64,000 nucleotides of DNA, from contig NZ_JAWUDN010000003.1 in NCBI RefSeq assembly GCF_044430645.1, forward strand, positions 1 to 64,000. The letters run 5' to 3'. The notes under the pieces are model-generated. The model saw only the letters and a list, made by a program, of their open reading frames with translations, ran no database searches and was not told the DNA's origin. Made by a program: the position numbers and the translations under genes. The stretch comes from Ewingella allii (GTDB lineage Bacteria > Pseudomonadota > Gammaproteobacteria > Enterobacterales > Enterobacteriaceae). Below are positions 16,840-25,263 of the stretch, piece by piece. Position 1 is the stretch's first letter. The number at the start of each line of letters is the position of its first letter.

Positions 16840-17492
16840 GTCTGGCGCTGTTTGATCTCGATGAAACCCTGATTAGCGGCGACTGTTCCAGCCTGTGGTC
16901 AGCCTTTATGGTGCAGCAGGGATGGGTGGAAAATGAGCAGGCATTCCTGCAACGCGATGCCTACCTGATGCAGCAATACGCCGTGGGTCAGATGGATATG
17001 CAGGAGTACATGAATTGTACCCTTGAGCCACTGCAAGGTCGCACTCAGCAAGATGTTGCGCAGATGGTACAACGTTATATTCATGAAGTGATTGCTCCAC
17101 GCGTATACAATGATGCTCGTGAATGTTTGGCCCGTCACCGTGCGAACGGTGATCGCACGGTGGTGATTTCCGCCTCGGGCGAACATTTGGTTGCGCCAAT
17201 AGCCCGCTTCCTTGGCGTTGACGAAACATTGGCGATTGGTGTCGGCATCGAAAATGGGATTTTCACCGGCACGACGCAAGGCGTGATGACCTACCGCGAA
17301 GGTAAGGTGACGCGGCTGATGGCGCTGATTAATCAGGATGCTGCCCAGCTGCAACATGCCAGTTTTTACTCGGACTCACATAATGACTTGCCGCTGCTTA
17401 CCAGGGTGGGTCATCCGAATGTGGTGAATCCGGACGCTATCCTGCACCAACACGCCCGGCAGGCAGGATGGCCTGTTTTTGCCTGGCGTTAA
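16836..17492 (+). CDS. HAD-IB family phosphatase (SerB-like)
   Basis: This 218-residue cytoplasmic HAD hydrolase has motif I FDLDETLISGD (nucleophile Asp7, acid Asp9), motif II VVISASGEH, the lysine of motif III in REGKVTRL and motif IV SDSHNDLPLL. It belongs to the HAD-IB subfamily close to phosphoserine phosphatase. Its start overlaps the ATPase stop by four bases, so it is co-translated with the importer. It probably removes phosphate from a monoester formed inside the cell, perhaps the product of the alkaline-phosphatase-type enzyme. The natural substrate is unknown. Confidence 0.88.
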   Translation: MSLALFDLDETLISGDCSSLWSAFMVQQGWVENEQAFLQRDAYLMQQYAVGQMDMQEYMNCTLEPLQGRTQQDVAQMVQRYIHEVIAPRVYNDARECLARHRANGDRTVVISASGEHLVAPIARFLGVDETLAIGVGIENGIFTGTTQGVMTYREGKVTRLMALINQDAAQLQHASFYSDSHNDLPLLTRVGHPNVVNPDAILHQHARQAGWPVFAWR

Positions 17493-17507
17493 CGGAGCTG
17501 TTCTTTA

Positions 17508-19163
17508 GTGTTAACTCTTCTGCATTTGTTGTCTGCTGTTTCACTTTTAGTTTGGGGTACGCACATTGTGCGTACTGGCATCATGCGCGTTTTTGGTGCC
17601 AATCTGCGGCGAGTCCTCAGCAATAGCGTGGAGAAAAAACCTCTGGCCTTTGTGGCGGGGATTGGTGTTACCGCGCTGGTACAGAGCAGTAATGCCACGG
17701 CATTGCTGGTGACCTCCTTCGTTTCACAGGGGCTGGTGGCCCTTTCCCCTGCGCTGGTGATTATCCTCGGCGCGGACGTCGGCACTGCGCTGATGGCGCG
17801 CGTACTGACCTTTGACCTGTCGTGGCTCTCGCCGCTGCTGATTTTTGTCGGCGTCTCCTTCTTCCTCAGCCGTAAACAGACCCGCGCCGGGCAGATGGGC
17901 CGCGTGGGGATTGGCCTTGGGCTGATCCTGCTGGCACTGGAGCTGATTGTCTCGGCCGCGACGCCGATCACCCAAGCGTCCGGCGTCAAAGTGCTGTTCT
18001 CGTCGTTGACCGGCGATGTGATTCTTGATGCCCTGACCGGCGCGGTTTTCGCCATTGTCAGCTACTCCAGTCTGGCGGCGGTGCTGCTGACGGCCACGCT
18101 GGCGGCCACCGGCGTGATTTCGCTGAAAGTCGCACTCTGTCTGGTGATTGGCGCCAACCTCGGCAGTGGGTTGCTGGCGATGATTAACGCCAGCAAGCAG
18201 AATGCCGCCGGTCGCCGCGTGGCGCTCGGCAGCGTGCTGTTTAAGCTGATTGGCTGCGTCATTGTGCTGCCCTTTATTGGCCCGCTCTCGCAACAGCTGG
18301 CGCGTTTGGGTATTCCTGACGAAGAGCTGGTGATCTATTTCCACATGTTCTACAACCTGATCCGCTGTCTGGCGATGGTGCCGCTTTCCAGCCCCATGGC
18401 CCGGGTGTGCGAACTGATGATTGCCGACGTGCCGGAAGACGATCCGCGCCTGCGCCCGCGCCACTTGGATGTCAGTGCGCTGGATACTCCGGCACTGGCG
18501 CTGGCCAATGCCGCCCGCGAGACGTTGCGTATGGGCGACGTGGTGGAGCATATGCTGATCCTCAACCATGAAGTGATGCACGGCAAACTGGCGCAAGACC
18601 GCGAAGTGCGCCGTTTGGATGATGACGTGGATGTACTTTACACCGCCATCAAGCTCTATCTGGCGCAGATCCACAAAGAGGATTTGGGCGAAGATGACTC
18701 GCGCCGCTGGGCGGAAATCATCGAAATGGCGATGAACCTCGAACAGGCTGGCGACATCATTGAGCGCATGACGGCGGACATTGCGGCGAAATCCCATGCG
18801 GCGCGCCGGGCCTTCTCGCCGGAAGGGCTGACCGAGCTGGATTCCCTGCACGAAAAGCTAGTGGATAACCTCCGTTTGAGCCTGTCGGTGTTCCTGTCGA
18901 ATGATTTGACCAGCGCCCGCCGCCTGCGCCGTTCCAAGCATCGCTTCCGCCTGCTGGACCGCCGCTACGCCCACGCGCACGTTGACCGTCTGCATCAGCA
19001 TAATGTGCAGAGCATCGAAACCAGCTCGCTCCACTTGGGCCTGCTAGGCGACATGAAGCGTCTTAACTCGCTGTTCTGCGCCGTGGCCTATAACGTGCTG
19101 GACAAAGACGCGCAGGAAGACGATGAGCGCGACTCCGATGACGCCGTAACTCTGATGAAATAA
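17508..19163 (+). CDS. yjbB: Na/Pi cotransporter family protein with PhoU-like C-terminus
   Basis: This 551-residue protein (E. coli YjbB 543) is very close to the E. coli form. It has two Na/Pi cotransporter repeats, the first with VQSSNATALLVTSF, the second around YSSLAAVLLTATL, about eight to ten membrane segments, and a cytoplasmic C-terminal PhoU-like helical domain after about residue 320. YjbB of E. coli is known to export inorganic phosphate when intracellular Pi is high. The start is GTG 17508, with GGAG ten bases upstream. It follows the HAD gene by 15 bases on the same strand. In E. coli yjbB follows metH directly, so here the organophosphorus cluster is inserted just before it and may be cotranscribed. 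Confidence 0.93.
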   Translation: MLTLLHLLSAVSLLVWGTHIVRTGIMRVFGANLRRVLSNSVEKKPLAFVAGIGVTALVQSSNATALLVTSFVSQGLVALSPALVIILGADVGTALMARVLTFDLSWLSPLLIFVGVSFFLSRKQTRAGQMGRVGIGLGLILLALELIVSAATPITQASGVKVLFSSLTGDVILDALTGAVFAIVSYSSLAAVLLTATLAATGVISLKVALCLVIGANLGSGLLAMINASKQNAAGRRVALGSVLFKLIGCVIVLPFIGPLSQQLARLGIPDEELVIYFHMFYNLIRCLAMVPLSSPMARVCELMIADVPEDDPRLRPRHLDVSALDTPALALANAARETLRMGDVVEHMLILNHEVMHGKLAQDREVRRLDDDVDVLYTAIKLYLAQIHKEDLGEDDSRRWAEIIEMAMNLEQAGDIIERMTADIAAKSHAARRAFSPEGLTELDSLHEKLVDNLRLSLSVFLSNDLTSARRLRRSKHRFRLLDRRYAHAHVDRLHQHNVQSIETSSLHLGLLGDMKRLNSLFCAVAYNVLDKDAQEDDERDSDDAVTLMK

Positions 19164-19171
19164 GCCTCTTC

Positions 19172-19208
19172 AAGCCGCGCGAAGCTCAGCTTTCGCGTGG
19201 CTTTCTTC
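19172..19208 (+). terminator. terminator after yjbB
   Basis: AAGCC-CGCGAA and TTCGCG-GGCTT arms (19172-19203, one unpaired base on each side) enclose a short GCTCAGC loop region, followed by the pyrimidine-rich TTCTTCCC. It starts nine bases after the yjbB stop. Confidence 0.75.
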
Positions 19209-19289
19209 CCACTTCCCCCTGTATTTCCTCTCAAACCTTAAGCTGCTTTTTATCCTATTGCGCAATAAATGTGCGAATGATCGCTGTTA

Positions 19290-19304
19290 TGGAAAATATT
19301 TCCA
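19290..19304. promoter_or_regulatory. IclR-family-type operator upstream of allA
   Basis: TGGAAA (19290-19295), spacer ATA, TTTCCA (19299-19304). This is the TGGAAAT-n-ATTTCCA type of dyad bound by IclR-family repressors. It lies 94 bp before allA. In E. coli, allA is controlled by AllR, an IclR-family repressor, so an AllR-like protein elsewhere in the genome is the natural candidate. IclR from this window is the alternative. Confidence 0.55.
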
Positions 19305-19398
19305 ATAATATGTTTAAGCACACTCACGCGCGGTGAAGCGCAGGTTTTGGCCCGTGGAAAGTCCCGATGGATGGACCCCCTCTCGCAAAAGGAAATGT

Positions 19399-19884
19399 AT
19401 GGAACTGAAAGTCAGCAGGCTCACAAGCGAAGCGTTTTCGCCCTACGGTGAGGTTATCAAAGTGGAGGGAAATGATTTCTTCCACATCAATGATGGCCAG
19501 ACCGAGCGATATCACGACCTGATTGATATTGAAATTATTGACGGCAAGCCGGTACTGATGAGTATTAATCGCTCTCAGCCCGCGCCGCTGCCGATCCAGA
19601 TTTCCGTGCTGGAGAAGCACCCGCTGGGCAGTCAGGCCTTTATGCCGCTGAAGGGGGAACCTTTTGTGGTGATTGTGGCGGAGGCGGGGGAACATGTGCG
19701 GCTCGAAACGCTGAAAGCCTTTATTACCAATGGCTCAGAGGGGGTGAACTATCGCCGGGGGGTTTGGCATCACCCGCTGTTTGCTTATCAAACCGTGACT
19801 GATTTCCTGACCATAGATCGCGGCGGTACGGACAATTGTTTAGTGGAGGAGTTACCGGAGCTTTGTACGTTAGTTTTTGAATAG
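19399..19884 (+). CDS. allA: ureidoglycolate lyase
   Basis: AllA splits ureidoglycolate to glyoxylate and urea in purine/allantoin breakdown. The open frame begins at 19333, but AAAGGAAA (19388-19395) precedes the ATG at 19399, giving 161 residues (E. coli 160). Conserved family stretches are seen: FHINDGQTERYHDL, HPLGSQAFMPLKG, ITNGSEGVNYRRGVWHHPL and DFLTIDRGG. It stands alone, without the other allantoin genes, between yjbB and a transporter gene. An IclR-family-like dyad is upstream. The glyoxylate it makes could feed malate synthase, also encoded in this window. Confidence 0.93.
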   Translation: MELKVSRLTSEAFSPYGEVIKVEGNDFFHINDGQTERYHDLIDIEIIDGKPVLMSINRSQPAPLPIQISVLEKHPLGSQAFMPLKGEPFVVIVAEAGEHVRLETLKAFITNGSEGVNYRRGVWHHPLFAYQTVTDFLTIDRGGTDNCLVEELPELCTLVFE

Positions 19885-19899
19885 CTTTTCATACTGACC

Positions 19900-19932
19900 A
19901 GCAGCCCGCCTGACTATTAGCGGCGGGCTGCT
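19900..19932. terminator. bidirectional terminator between allA and the BASS transporter gene
   Basis: GCAGCCCGCC (19901-19910) and GGCGGGCTGC (19922-19931) form a perfect 10-bp GC-rich stem with an 11-base loop, between two convergent genes. No long T-tract follows on either strand. Confidence 0.75.
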
Positions 19933-19937
19933 CGCTC

Positions 19938-20879
19938 TTACTTGCTCACTTTGTGAGTGCGCTTCGCGTCATCCACCGGTTTTCCGGACCAGTAGCCCGC
20001 CAGCAGGGAACCCGACAGATTGTGCCAAACCGAGAACAGTGCGCCCGGCAAGGCGGCCAGCGGGGTGAAGTAGATTTTACCCAGCGTGGCGGCCAGGCCT
20101 GAGTTCTGCATGCCGACTTCCATCGCCAGAGTGCGGCAGGTGGTTTCGTCAAAGCCAAACAGCTTGCCGCCCCAGTAGCCGCTCAACAGGCCGATGGCGT
20201 TATGCAGGATAACCGCCACGATAACCACCAGACCGACCGAGCCGATAAAGCCCTGACTGCCCGCCACCACGGCGCTGATGATGGCGACGATGCACACCAT
20301 CGAGAAGACCGGCAGCAGCGGTTCGATGCGTTTGACGGTTTTGGTAAACAAGTGATGAATAACTAAACCGGCGAAAATAGGGATAACCACAATCTGCAAG
20401 ATGCTCAACAACATGCCGACCACGTCCACTTTGATATGGGTATCGACATACAGGCGGGTGAGCAGCGGGGTGGCAAACACGCCAATCAGCGTCGAGACGG
20501 CGGAAATGGTCACTGACAGCGCGACATCACCTTTCGCCAGATAAATCATCACGTTGGATGCGGTGCCCGAAGCAACACTCCCTACCAAAATCATCCCTGC
20601 CGACAGGTCAGCGGGCATATGGAACAGCTTCGCCAGAACCCACGCCGCCAGAGGCATGATCAGATAGTGCAGGAAAGTCGCGGCGGCCACCGGCGCCGGG
20701 CGAGACAGCACGCGCTTAAAGTCGCCGAATTCCAGCGTTACGCCCATAGCAAACATAATCAGCATCAGGAGGGTGGTGACGTGCGGCCCGATGGGCGTGA
20801 AAGTGCTGGGAGAGTAGTAGGCAGCGACGGACAGCAGCACTGCCCACAGCGGGAACAGGCGAGTTATTTTGGCTAACAT
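19938..20879 (-). CDS. BASS family (bile acid:sodium symporter-like) transporter, PanS-like
   Basis: This 313-residue inner-membrane protein has about nine to ten hydrophobic segments. Family marks are MFAMGVTLEFGDF near the N-terminus, the crossover SVASGTASNVMIYLAKGD (about 103-120) and EVGMQNSGLAATL (about 254-266), both of which shape the sodium and substrate sites. The closest characterised enterobacterial relative I recall is PanS of Salmonella, which carries ketopantoate or pantoate; other family members carry different organic anions, so the substrate is only suggested. It is convergent with allA and followed on its own strand by a terminator. AAGGA lies about ten bases before the ATG. 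Confidence 0.8.
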   Translation of the reverse strand: MLAKITRLFPLWAVLLSVAAYYSPSTFTPIGPHVTTLLMLIMFAMGVTLEFGDFKRVLSRPAPVAAATFLHYLIMPLAAWVLAKLFHMPADLSAGMILVGSVASGTASNVMIYLAKGDVALSVTISAVSTLIGVFATPLLTRLYVDTHIKVDVVGMLLSILQIVVIPIFAGLVIHHLFTKTVKRIEPLLPVFSMVCIVAIISAVVAGSQGFIGSVGLVVIVAVILHNAIGLLSGYWGGKLFGFDETTCRTLAMEVGMQNSGLAATLGKIYFTPLAALPGALFSVWHNLSGSLLAGYWSGKPVDDAKRTHKVSK

Positions 20880-20964
20880 GTGGAGGATCCTTGTTTTCTA
20901 GTTATGTGATGTTGTGGGTCAAAATTTGCCATAGCGTTTTGGTTGTAGCACAGAACGATGTGCA

Positions 20965-20991
20965 TAAAAAAGCCGGGCGCAGGGCCCGGCT
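20965..20991 (-). terminator. rho-independent terminator of lysC
   Basis: On the minus strand, AGCCGGGC and GCCCGGCT (20991-20971) form a perfect 8-bp stem followed by TTTTT (20970-20966). It lies 23 bases after the lysC stop. Confidence 0.9.
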
Positions 20992-21013
20992 GATCAGCAC
21001 ACCGCGCCGAAGA

Positions 21014-22402
21014 TTATTCGAATAGGTTGCGGTGTAGAGTAGTAATGACTTGGTCGGCGTCGTTGCCCGGCACCAGGAAGCACAGGTTGTAGCTGCTTGC
21101 GCCGTAGCAAATCATGCGGATGTTGAACGGATCGAGCACCCCAAACACCTCTTTGCCAACGCCGCTTGCCTGAGACAATTTATTGCCAATCAGGGCGATC
21201 AGCGCCAGATTTTCTTCTACTTCCACGCGGCACAGTGAAGACAGCTCGGTCAGCAGCGAGGTGGTCAGCAGGCTGGCACCGGATGACGTTGAACCCGTGG
21301 TGTCCAACGTCAAGGCCACGCTAACTTCAGAGGTGGTGATCAGGTCAACCGACACATTGTGGCGCGCCAGAATGCCAAACACTTCGGCGAGGAAACCGTG
21401 TGAATGCAGCATGCTCAGGCTGTGCAGAGTGACCAGCGTCTGTTTGCGGCGCAGGGCCAGCGCGCGGAACAGCGGCGGATTCACCGTGGTGTTACACACC
21501 AATGTGCCGCCCGCAGCCGGGTCTTTGCTCGAACCAACAAATACCGGAATACCGCGACGCACCGCTGGAAGCAGCGTTGCCGGGTGTAAGACTTTCGCGC
21601 CGAAGGTCGCCATTTCAGCGGCTTCTTCGAAAGTAATGCGATCAATGCGTTTAGCCGCCGGAACCACGCGGGGGTCAGTGGTGTAGATGCCCGGCACGTC
21701 TGTCCAGATATCCACGCGAGCGACGCTCAAAGCCTCACCCAACAGAGCTGCCGTATAGTCGCTGCCGCCGCGGCCTAGCGTAGTGGTGCGGCCTTTGGCT
21801 TCCGCGCCGATAAAGCCCTGAGTTACCACTAAGGCTTCCTGAATGCGCGGTTGCAGTTGTTGCAACGCCAGCTCAGACAGGGCGTCAGTATCCGGCTCGG
21901 CTTTGCCGAAATGCTCATTGGTTCGCATGACTTTACGCACGTCGAACCATTCTGCGGCGACATTGCGCTCACGCAGAATTTCCACAAACAGCAGGGTGGA
22001 CATCAGTTCGCCGTGGCTAACCAGTTCATCGGTCAGTGCCGTCGAGGTCGCAAGGCTTGTCGCTTCTGACAGCATGCTGATGTTTTCCAGCATGCGGCCA
22101 ATCTCTTCGCGGATCACGTCAGGTTTATTCAGGCGATCGATGATGGCGGACTGAATCCGGCGAATTTCATCCAGCAGAAATACCCGGCGTTCGGCGTCTT
22201 TACCCTGCGCGAGTTCAACCAACAGGTTAGTGATCCCCGCCGAGGCTGATAGGACGACCAGACGGACATTTGGGTTGGAGAGAACCACATCGGCGCTGCG
22301 ATTCATGGCGTCGTAATCCGCTACGCTGGTGCCGCCGAATTTGGCGACAACGGTGTTGCCCAAGGGCTGGGGATTCGCGTTGCGGGATACTGCGTAATTC
22401 AT
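21014..22402 (-). CDS. lysC: lysine-sensitive aspartokinase III
   Basis: LysC phosphorylates aspartate, the entry step to lysine, threonine and methionine, and is feedback-inhibited by lysine. The protein has 462 residues (E. coli 449), with about 13 extra at the N-terminus (MNYAVSRNANPQP). The kinase domain has VAKFGGTSVADYDAMNRSAD, TLGRGGSDYTAALL and TDVPGIYTTDPRVV. The C-terminal ACT regulatory domains include SLSMLHSHGFLAEVFGILA and ICYGASSYNLCFLV. GAGG precedes the ATG at a good distance, supporting the longer start. A lysine riboswitch fills the leader. It is divergent from pgi and monocistronic. Confidence 0.96.
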   Translation of the reverse strand: MNYAVSRNANPQPLGNTVVAKFGGTSVADYDAMNRSADVVLSNPNVRLVVLSASAGITNLLVELAQGKDAERRVFLLDEIRRIQSAIIDRLNKPDVIREEIGRMLENISMLSEATSLATSTALTDELVSHGELMSTLLFVEILRERNVAAEWFDVRKVMRTNEHFGKAEPDTDALSELALQQLQPRIQEALVVTQGFIGAEAKGRTTTLGRGGSDYTAALLGEALSVARVDIWTDVPGIYTTDPRVVPAAKRIDRITFEEAAEMATFGAKVLHPATLLPAVRRGIPVFVGSSKDPAAGGTLVCNTTVNPPLFRALALRRKQTLVTLHSLSMLHSHGFLAEVFGILARHNVSVDLITTSEVSVALTLDTTGSTSSGASLLTTSLLTELSSLCRVEVEENLALIALIGNKLSQASGVGKEVFGVLDPFNIRMICYGASSYNLCFLVPGNDADQVITTLHRNLFE

Positions 22403-22513
22403 GGTAAACCTCGTGTCACGGACGTTGGACCTTCAACATCCACTTAATTCCATAAGAATTGGCACAAGAGGGAGAGCGGGAGAGGGGGCAGACGTAGAAA
22501 TGCTACGATACAC

Positions 22514-22700
22514 CCAGAAGCGCCCCACCTTGCCAATACCCTTGTTACGGGTATATCTCGGTGACAACCCAGAGGATTCAGCCCCTGTGGTCGATCCGCA
22601 GCTTGCCGTAAGCTTTAGACCTCGGCGTCGCACCCCCTGATGTACCCTCGTTGGATTTCGGCTCCTCCGATACACTTCCTGGGCGACGCGCCTCTTCTGG
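22514..22700 (-). promoter_or_regulatory. lysine riboswitch (L box) in the lysC leader
   Basis: Reading the minus strand, the aptamer closes with P1 arms CTTCTGG region (22700-22694 gives CCAGAAG) and CTTCTGG (22520-22514). Conserved parts shared with the E. coli lysC leader are AGAAGAGGCGCG near the 5' side, GGGGGTGC with GCCGAGGT in the middle, and GGGGCTGAATCC with CTGGGTTGTCACC. The expression platform is the 110 bases between the aptamer and the lysC start, including CGTAG and CTACG arms at about 22494-22508. Lysine binding should block lysC expression. Confidence 0.93.
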
Positions 22701-22944
22701 CTCAAATGGCGCATTTAACGCGCGCATAGGAGTTAGGCGCTTAGGAATAACGGGTTATTGCCTCCCTGTCAACGGTAAGCAGCCTTACATCGGTACATTT
22801 TGAGCAATTGCCATCTAATATTGTTTTCTGTCATGGTTAAACGACAGTTATGACCTATCGCAAGAAAAGGCATCTCATCTCAGGTATAACGGGATACAAT
22901 CATGTTAGTTACGTCACATTTATTCTCAGCCTAAGAGCATTGCT

Positions 22945-24591
22945 ATGAAAAATATCAATCCAACTCAAACCGCTGCCTGGCAAGCGCTGCAGCAGCATTT
23001 CGATACGATGAAAGATGTGCAGATTAGTCATCTGTTTGCTGAAGATGGCGACCGTTTCACCAAGTTCTCTGCGACCTTCGAAGACCAAATGCTGGTCGAC
23101 TTCTCTAAAAACCGCATTACCGCCGAGACGTTGGACAAGCTGCAAGCCCTGGCCAAAGAGACCCAGCTGCAAGATGCAATCAAATCGATGTTCTCCGGTG
23201 AGAAGATCAACCGTACTGAAGACCGCGCCGTGCTGCACGTCGCTCTGCGTAACCGCAGCAACACCCCAATCGTGGTGGATGGCAAAGACGTCATGCCTGA
23301 AGTCAACGCGGTGCTGGCGAAAATCAAAGGCTTCACCGAGCGCGTGATTGGCGGCGAGTGGAAGGGTTACACCGGTAAAGCCATTACTGACGTGGTCAAC
23401 ATCGGTATCGGTGGTTCTGACCTCGGCCCGTTCATGGTGACCGAAGCGCTGCGCCCGTACAAAAACCACCTGAACATGCATTTCGTCTCCAACGTTGACG
23501 GCACCCACATCGCCGAAGCGCTGAAAGACCTCTCCCCAGAAACCACCCTGTTCCTGGTCGCTTCAAAAACCTTCACCACGCAAGAAACCATGACCAACGC
23601 CCACAGCGCGCGCGACTGGTTCCTGAAAACTGCCGGTGATGACAAGCACGTAGCGAAACACTTCGCCGCCCTGTCTACCAATGGCAAAGCGGTGAGCGAG
23701 TTTGGTATCGACACTGACAACATGTTCGAGTTCTGGGACTGGGTTGGCGGTCGTTACTCACTGTGGTCTGCTATCGGCCTGTCGATTGCCCTGTCCGTTG
23801 GTTTCGAAAACTTCGAACAACTGCTCAGCGGCGCACACGCTATGGACAAACACTTTGCAGAAACCCCAGCAGAGAAAAACCTGCCGATTCTGCTGGCGCT
23901 GATTGGTATTTGGTACAACGATTTCTATGGCACCGAAACCGAAGCTATCCTGCCATACGACCAGTACATGCATCGCTTTGCGGCTTACTTCCAGCAGGGC
24001 AACATGGAGTCCAACGGTAAGTATGTTGACCGTAATGGCAACCCAGTGGATTACCAGACTGGCCCAATCATCTGGGGTGAGCCAGGTACCAACGGCCAGC
24101 ATGCCTTCTACCAACTGATTCACCAAGGCACCAAAATTGTTCCTTGTGACTTCATCGCGCCAGCCATCAGCCATAACCCGCTGAGTGACCACCATGCCAA
24201 ACTGCTGTCTAACTTCTTTGCACAGACTGAAGCACTGGCATTTGGTAAATCACTGGACGTGGTAGAGCAAGAGTTCGCGGAACAAGGCAAAAAGCCGGAA
24301 GACGTGAAACACGTTGCGCCATTCAAAGTATTTGAAGGTAACCGCCCAACGAACTCAATCCTGTTACGCGAAATTACGCCATACAGCCTGGGTGCGTTGA
24401 TCGCGATGTATGAGCACAAAATCTTCACTCAGGGCGCAATCCTCAATATCTACACCTTCGACCAATGGGGCGTGGAATTGGGCAAACAGCTGGCAAACCG
24501 TATCCTGCCAGAACTGAGCGGCAATGAAGAAGTTAAGGGCCACGATAGCTCGACTAATGGTCTGATTAATCGCTTCAAAAACTGGCGTTAA
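22945..24591 (+). CDS. pgi: glucose-6-phosphate isomerase
   Basis: Pgi interconverts glucose 6-phosphate and fructose 6-phosphate in glycolysis. It has 548 residues (E. coli 549). Family signatures are VNIGIGGSDLGPFMVTEAL, the PROSITE-type GGRYSLWSAIGLSIAL, and FDQWGVELGKQLANRILPEL near the C-terminus. It is divergent from lysC, with about 200 bases between its start and the riboswitch 5' end. A strong terminator follows. Codon choice looks like that of a highly expressed gene (frequent CTG, ACC, AAC, GGT). Confidence 0.97.
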   Translation: MKNINPTQTAAWQALQQHFDTMKDVQISHLFAEDGDRFTKFSATFEDQMLVDFSKNRITAETLDKLQALAKETQLQDAIKSMFSGEKINRTEDRAVLHVALRNRSNTPIVVDGKDVMPEVNAVLAKIKGFTERVIGGEWKGYTGKAITDVVNIGIGGSDLGPFMVTEALRPYKNHLNMHFVSNVDGTHIAEALKDLSPETTLFLVASKTFTTQETMTNAHSARDWFLKTAGDDKHVAKHFAALSTNGKAVSEFGIDTDNMFEFWDWVGGRYSLWSAIGLSIALSVGFENFEQLLSGAHAMDKHFAETPAEKNLPILLALIGIWYNDFYGTETEAILPYDQYMHRFAAYFQQGNMESNGKYVDRNGNPVDYQTGPIIWGEPGTNGQHAFYQLIHQGTKIVPCDFIAPAISHNPLSDHHAKLLSNFFAQTEALAFGKSLDVVEQEFAEQGKKPEDVKHVAPFKVFEGNRPTNSILLREITPYSLGALIAMYEHKIFTQGAILNIYTFDQWGVELGKQLANRILPELSGNEEVKGHDSSTNGLINRFKNWR

Positions 24592-24640
24592 TATTTAGCC
24601 ATCTTTCGCATTTTCTTGGCGGAAGTTGCATTAAATTGAA

Positions 24641-24672
24641 AGGGTCGGCCATGAGTGGCTGGCCCTTTTTTT
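24641..24672 (+). terminator. rho-independent terminator of pgi
   Basis: Arms AGGGTCGGCCA (24641-24651) and TGGCTGGCCCT (24655-24665) pair with two G-U wobbles over a TGAG loop and are followed by seven Ts. Confidence 0.9.
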
Positions 24673-24742
24673 ATCGCGCTTTGCTATGGCTGGCGCTGTG
24701 GTATTCTGCTCGGACAATTAACAAAAGTGGGACATAGATCAC

Positions 24743-25150
24743 ATGGCTGGCTCAAAACGCGCGATGATGATATCCGTCATTATGCAACGAATTATGAACG
24801 TCTTTTTATTGGGGCTGGCAGCGATTTTGACGCTGTTCCTTGGCCGTGAAACCTATCATTTGGCGCTGGTGTTGTTCGTCAATAATGACGAATCCTCCTC
24901 CTATTTGCTGATTGAAGGTATCGTCATTTACTTCCTGTACTTCGAGTTTATCGCTTTGATTGTGAAGTACTTCTCCTCGGGATATCACTTCCCGCTGCGC
25001 TATTTTATCTACATCGGCATCACGGCCATTATTCGTCTGATTATTGTGGATCACAAAAGTCCGTACGATACGCTGGTCTACGCCTGTGCGATCTTGGTGC
25101 TGGTTGTCACGCTGTTCCTGGCTAACAGCGAGCGGCTGCGTCGCGAGTAG
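24743..25150 (+). CDS. psiE: phosphate-starvation-inducible membrane protein PsiE
   Basis: This 135-residue inner-membrane protein (E. coli PsiE 136) has about four hydrophobic segments and the conserved core VYFLYFEFIALIVKYF-type stretch (here IVIYFLYFEFIALIVKYF) followed by SGYHFPLRYFIYIGITAI and RLIIVDHKSP. Its biochemical role is unknown; in E. coli it is induced by phosphate starvation and affected by cAMP-CRP. The position after pgi matches E. coli. I did not find a clear Pho box. A CRP-like dyad overlaps the start codon. The Shine-Dalgarno is weak. Confidence 0.92.
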   Translation: MAGSKRAMMISVIMQRIMNVFLLGLAAILTLFLGRETYHLALVLFVNNDESSSYLLIEGIVIYFLYFEFIALIVKYFSSGYHFPLRYFIYIGITAIIRLIIVDHKSPYDTLVYACAILVLVVTLFLANSERLRRE

Positions 25151-25263
25151 TCGAGAGCAAAGGATTCGTCCGCAAGTCGATTACTGCTGGAACATTCTGC
25201 GTTAGAATGCGAGGCTGATGATTAATAGGGGCGCGTAATGCGTCCCTGCTACGGAGTCCATTC

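Noticed and set aside
17724..18851. 375-codon open frame on the minus strand inside yjbB
   Set aside because: It is a shadow of the GC-rich third-position pattern of yjbB, is rich in His, Gln and Arg, has no ribosome site and resembles no protein.
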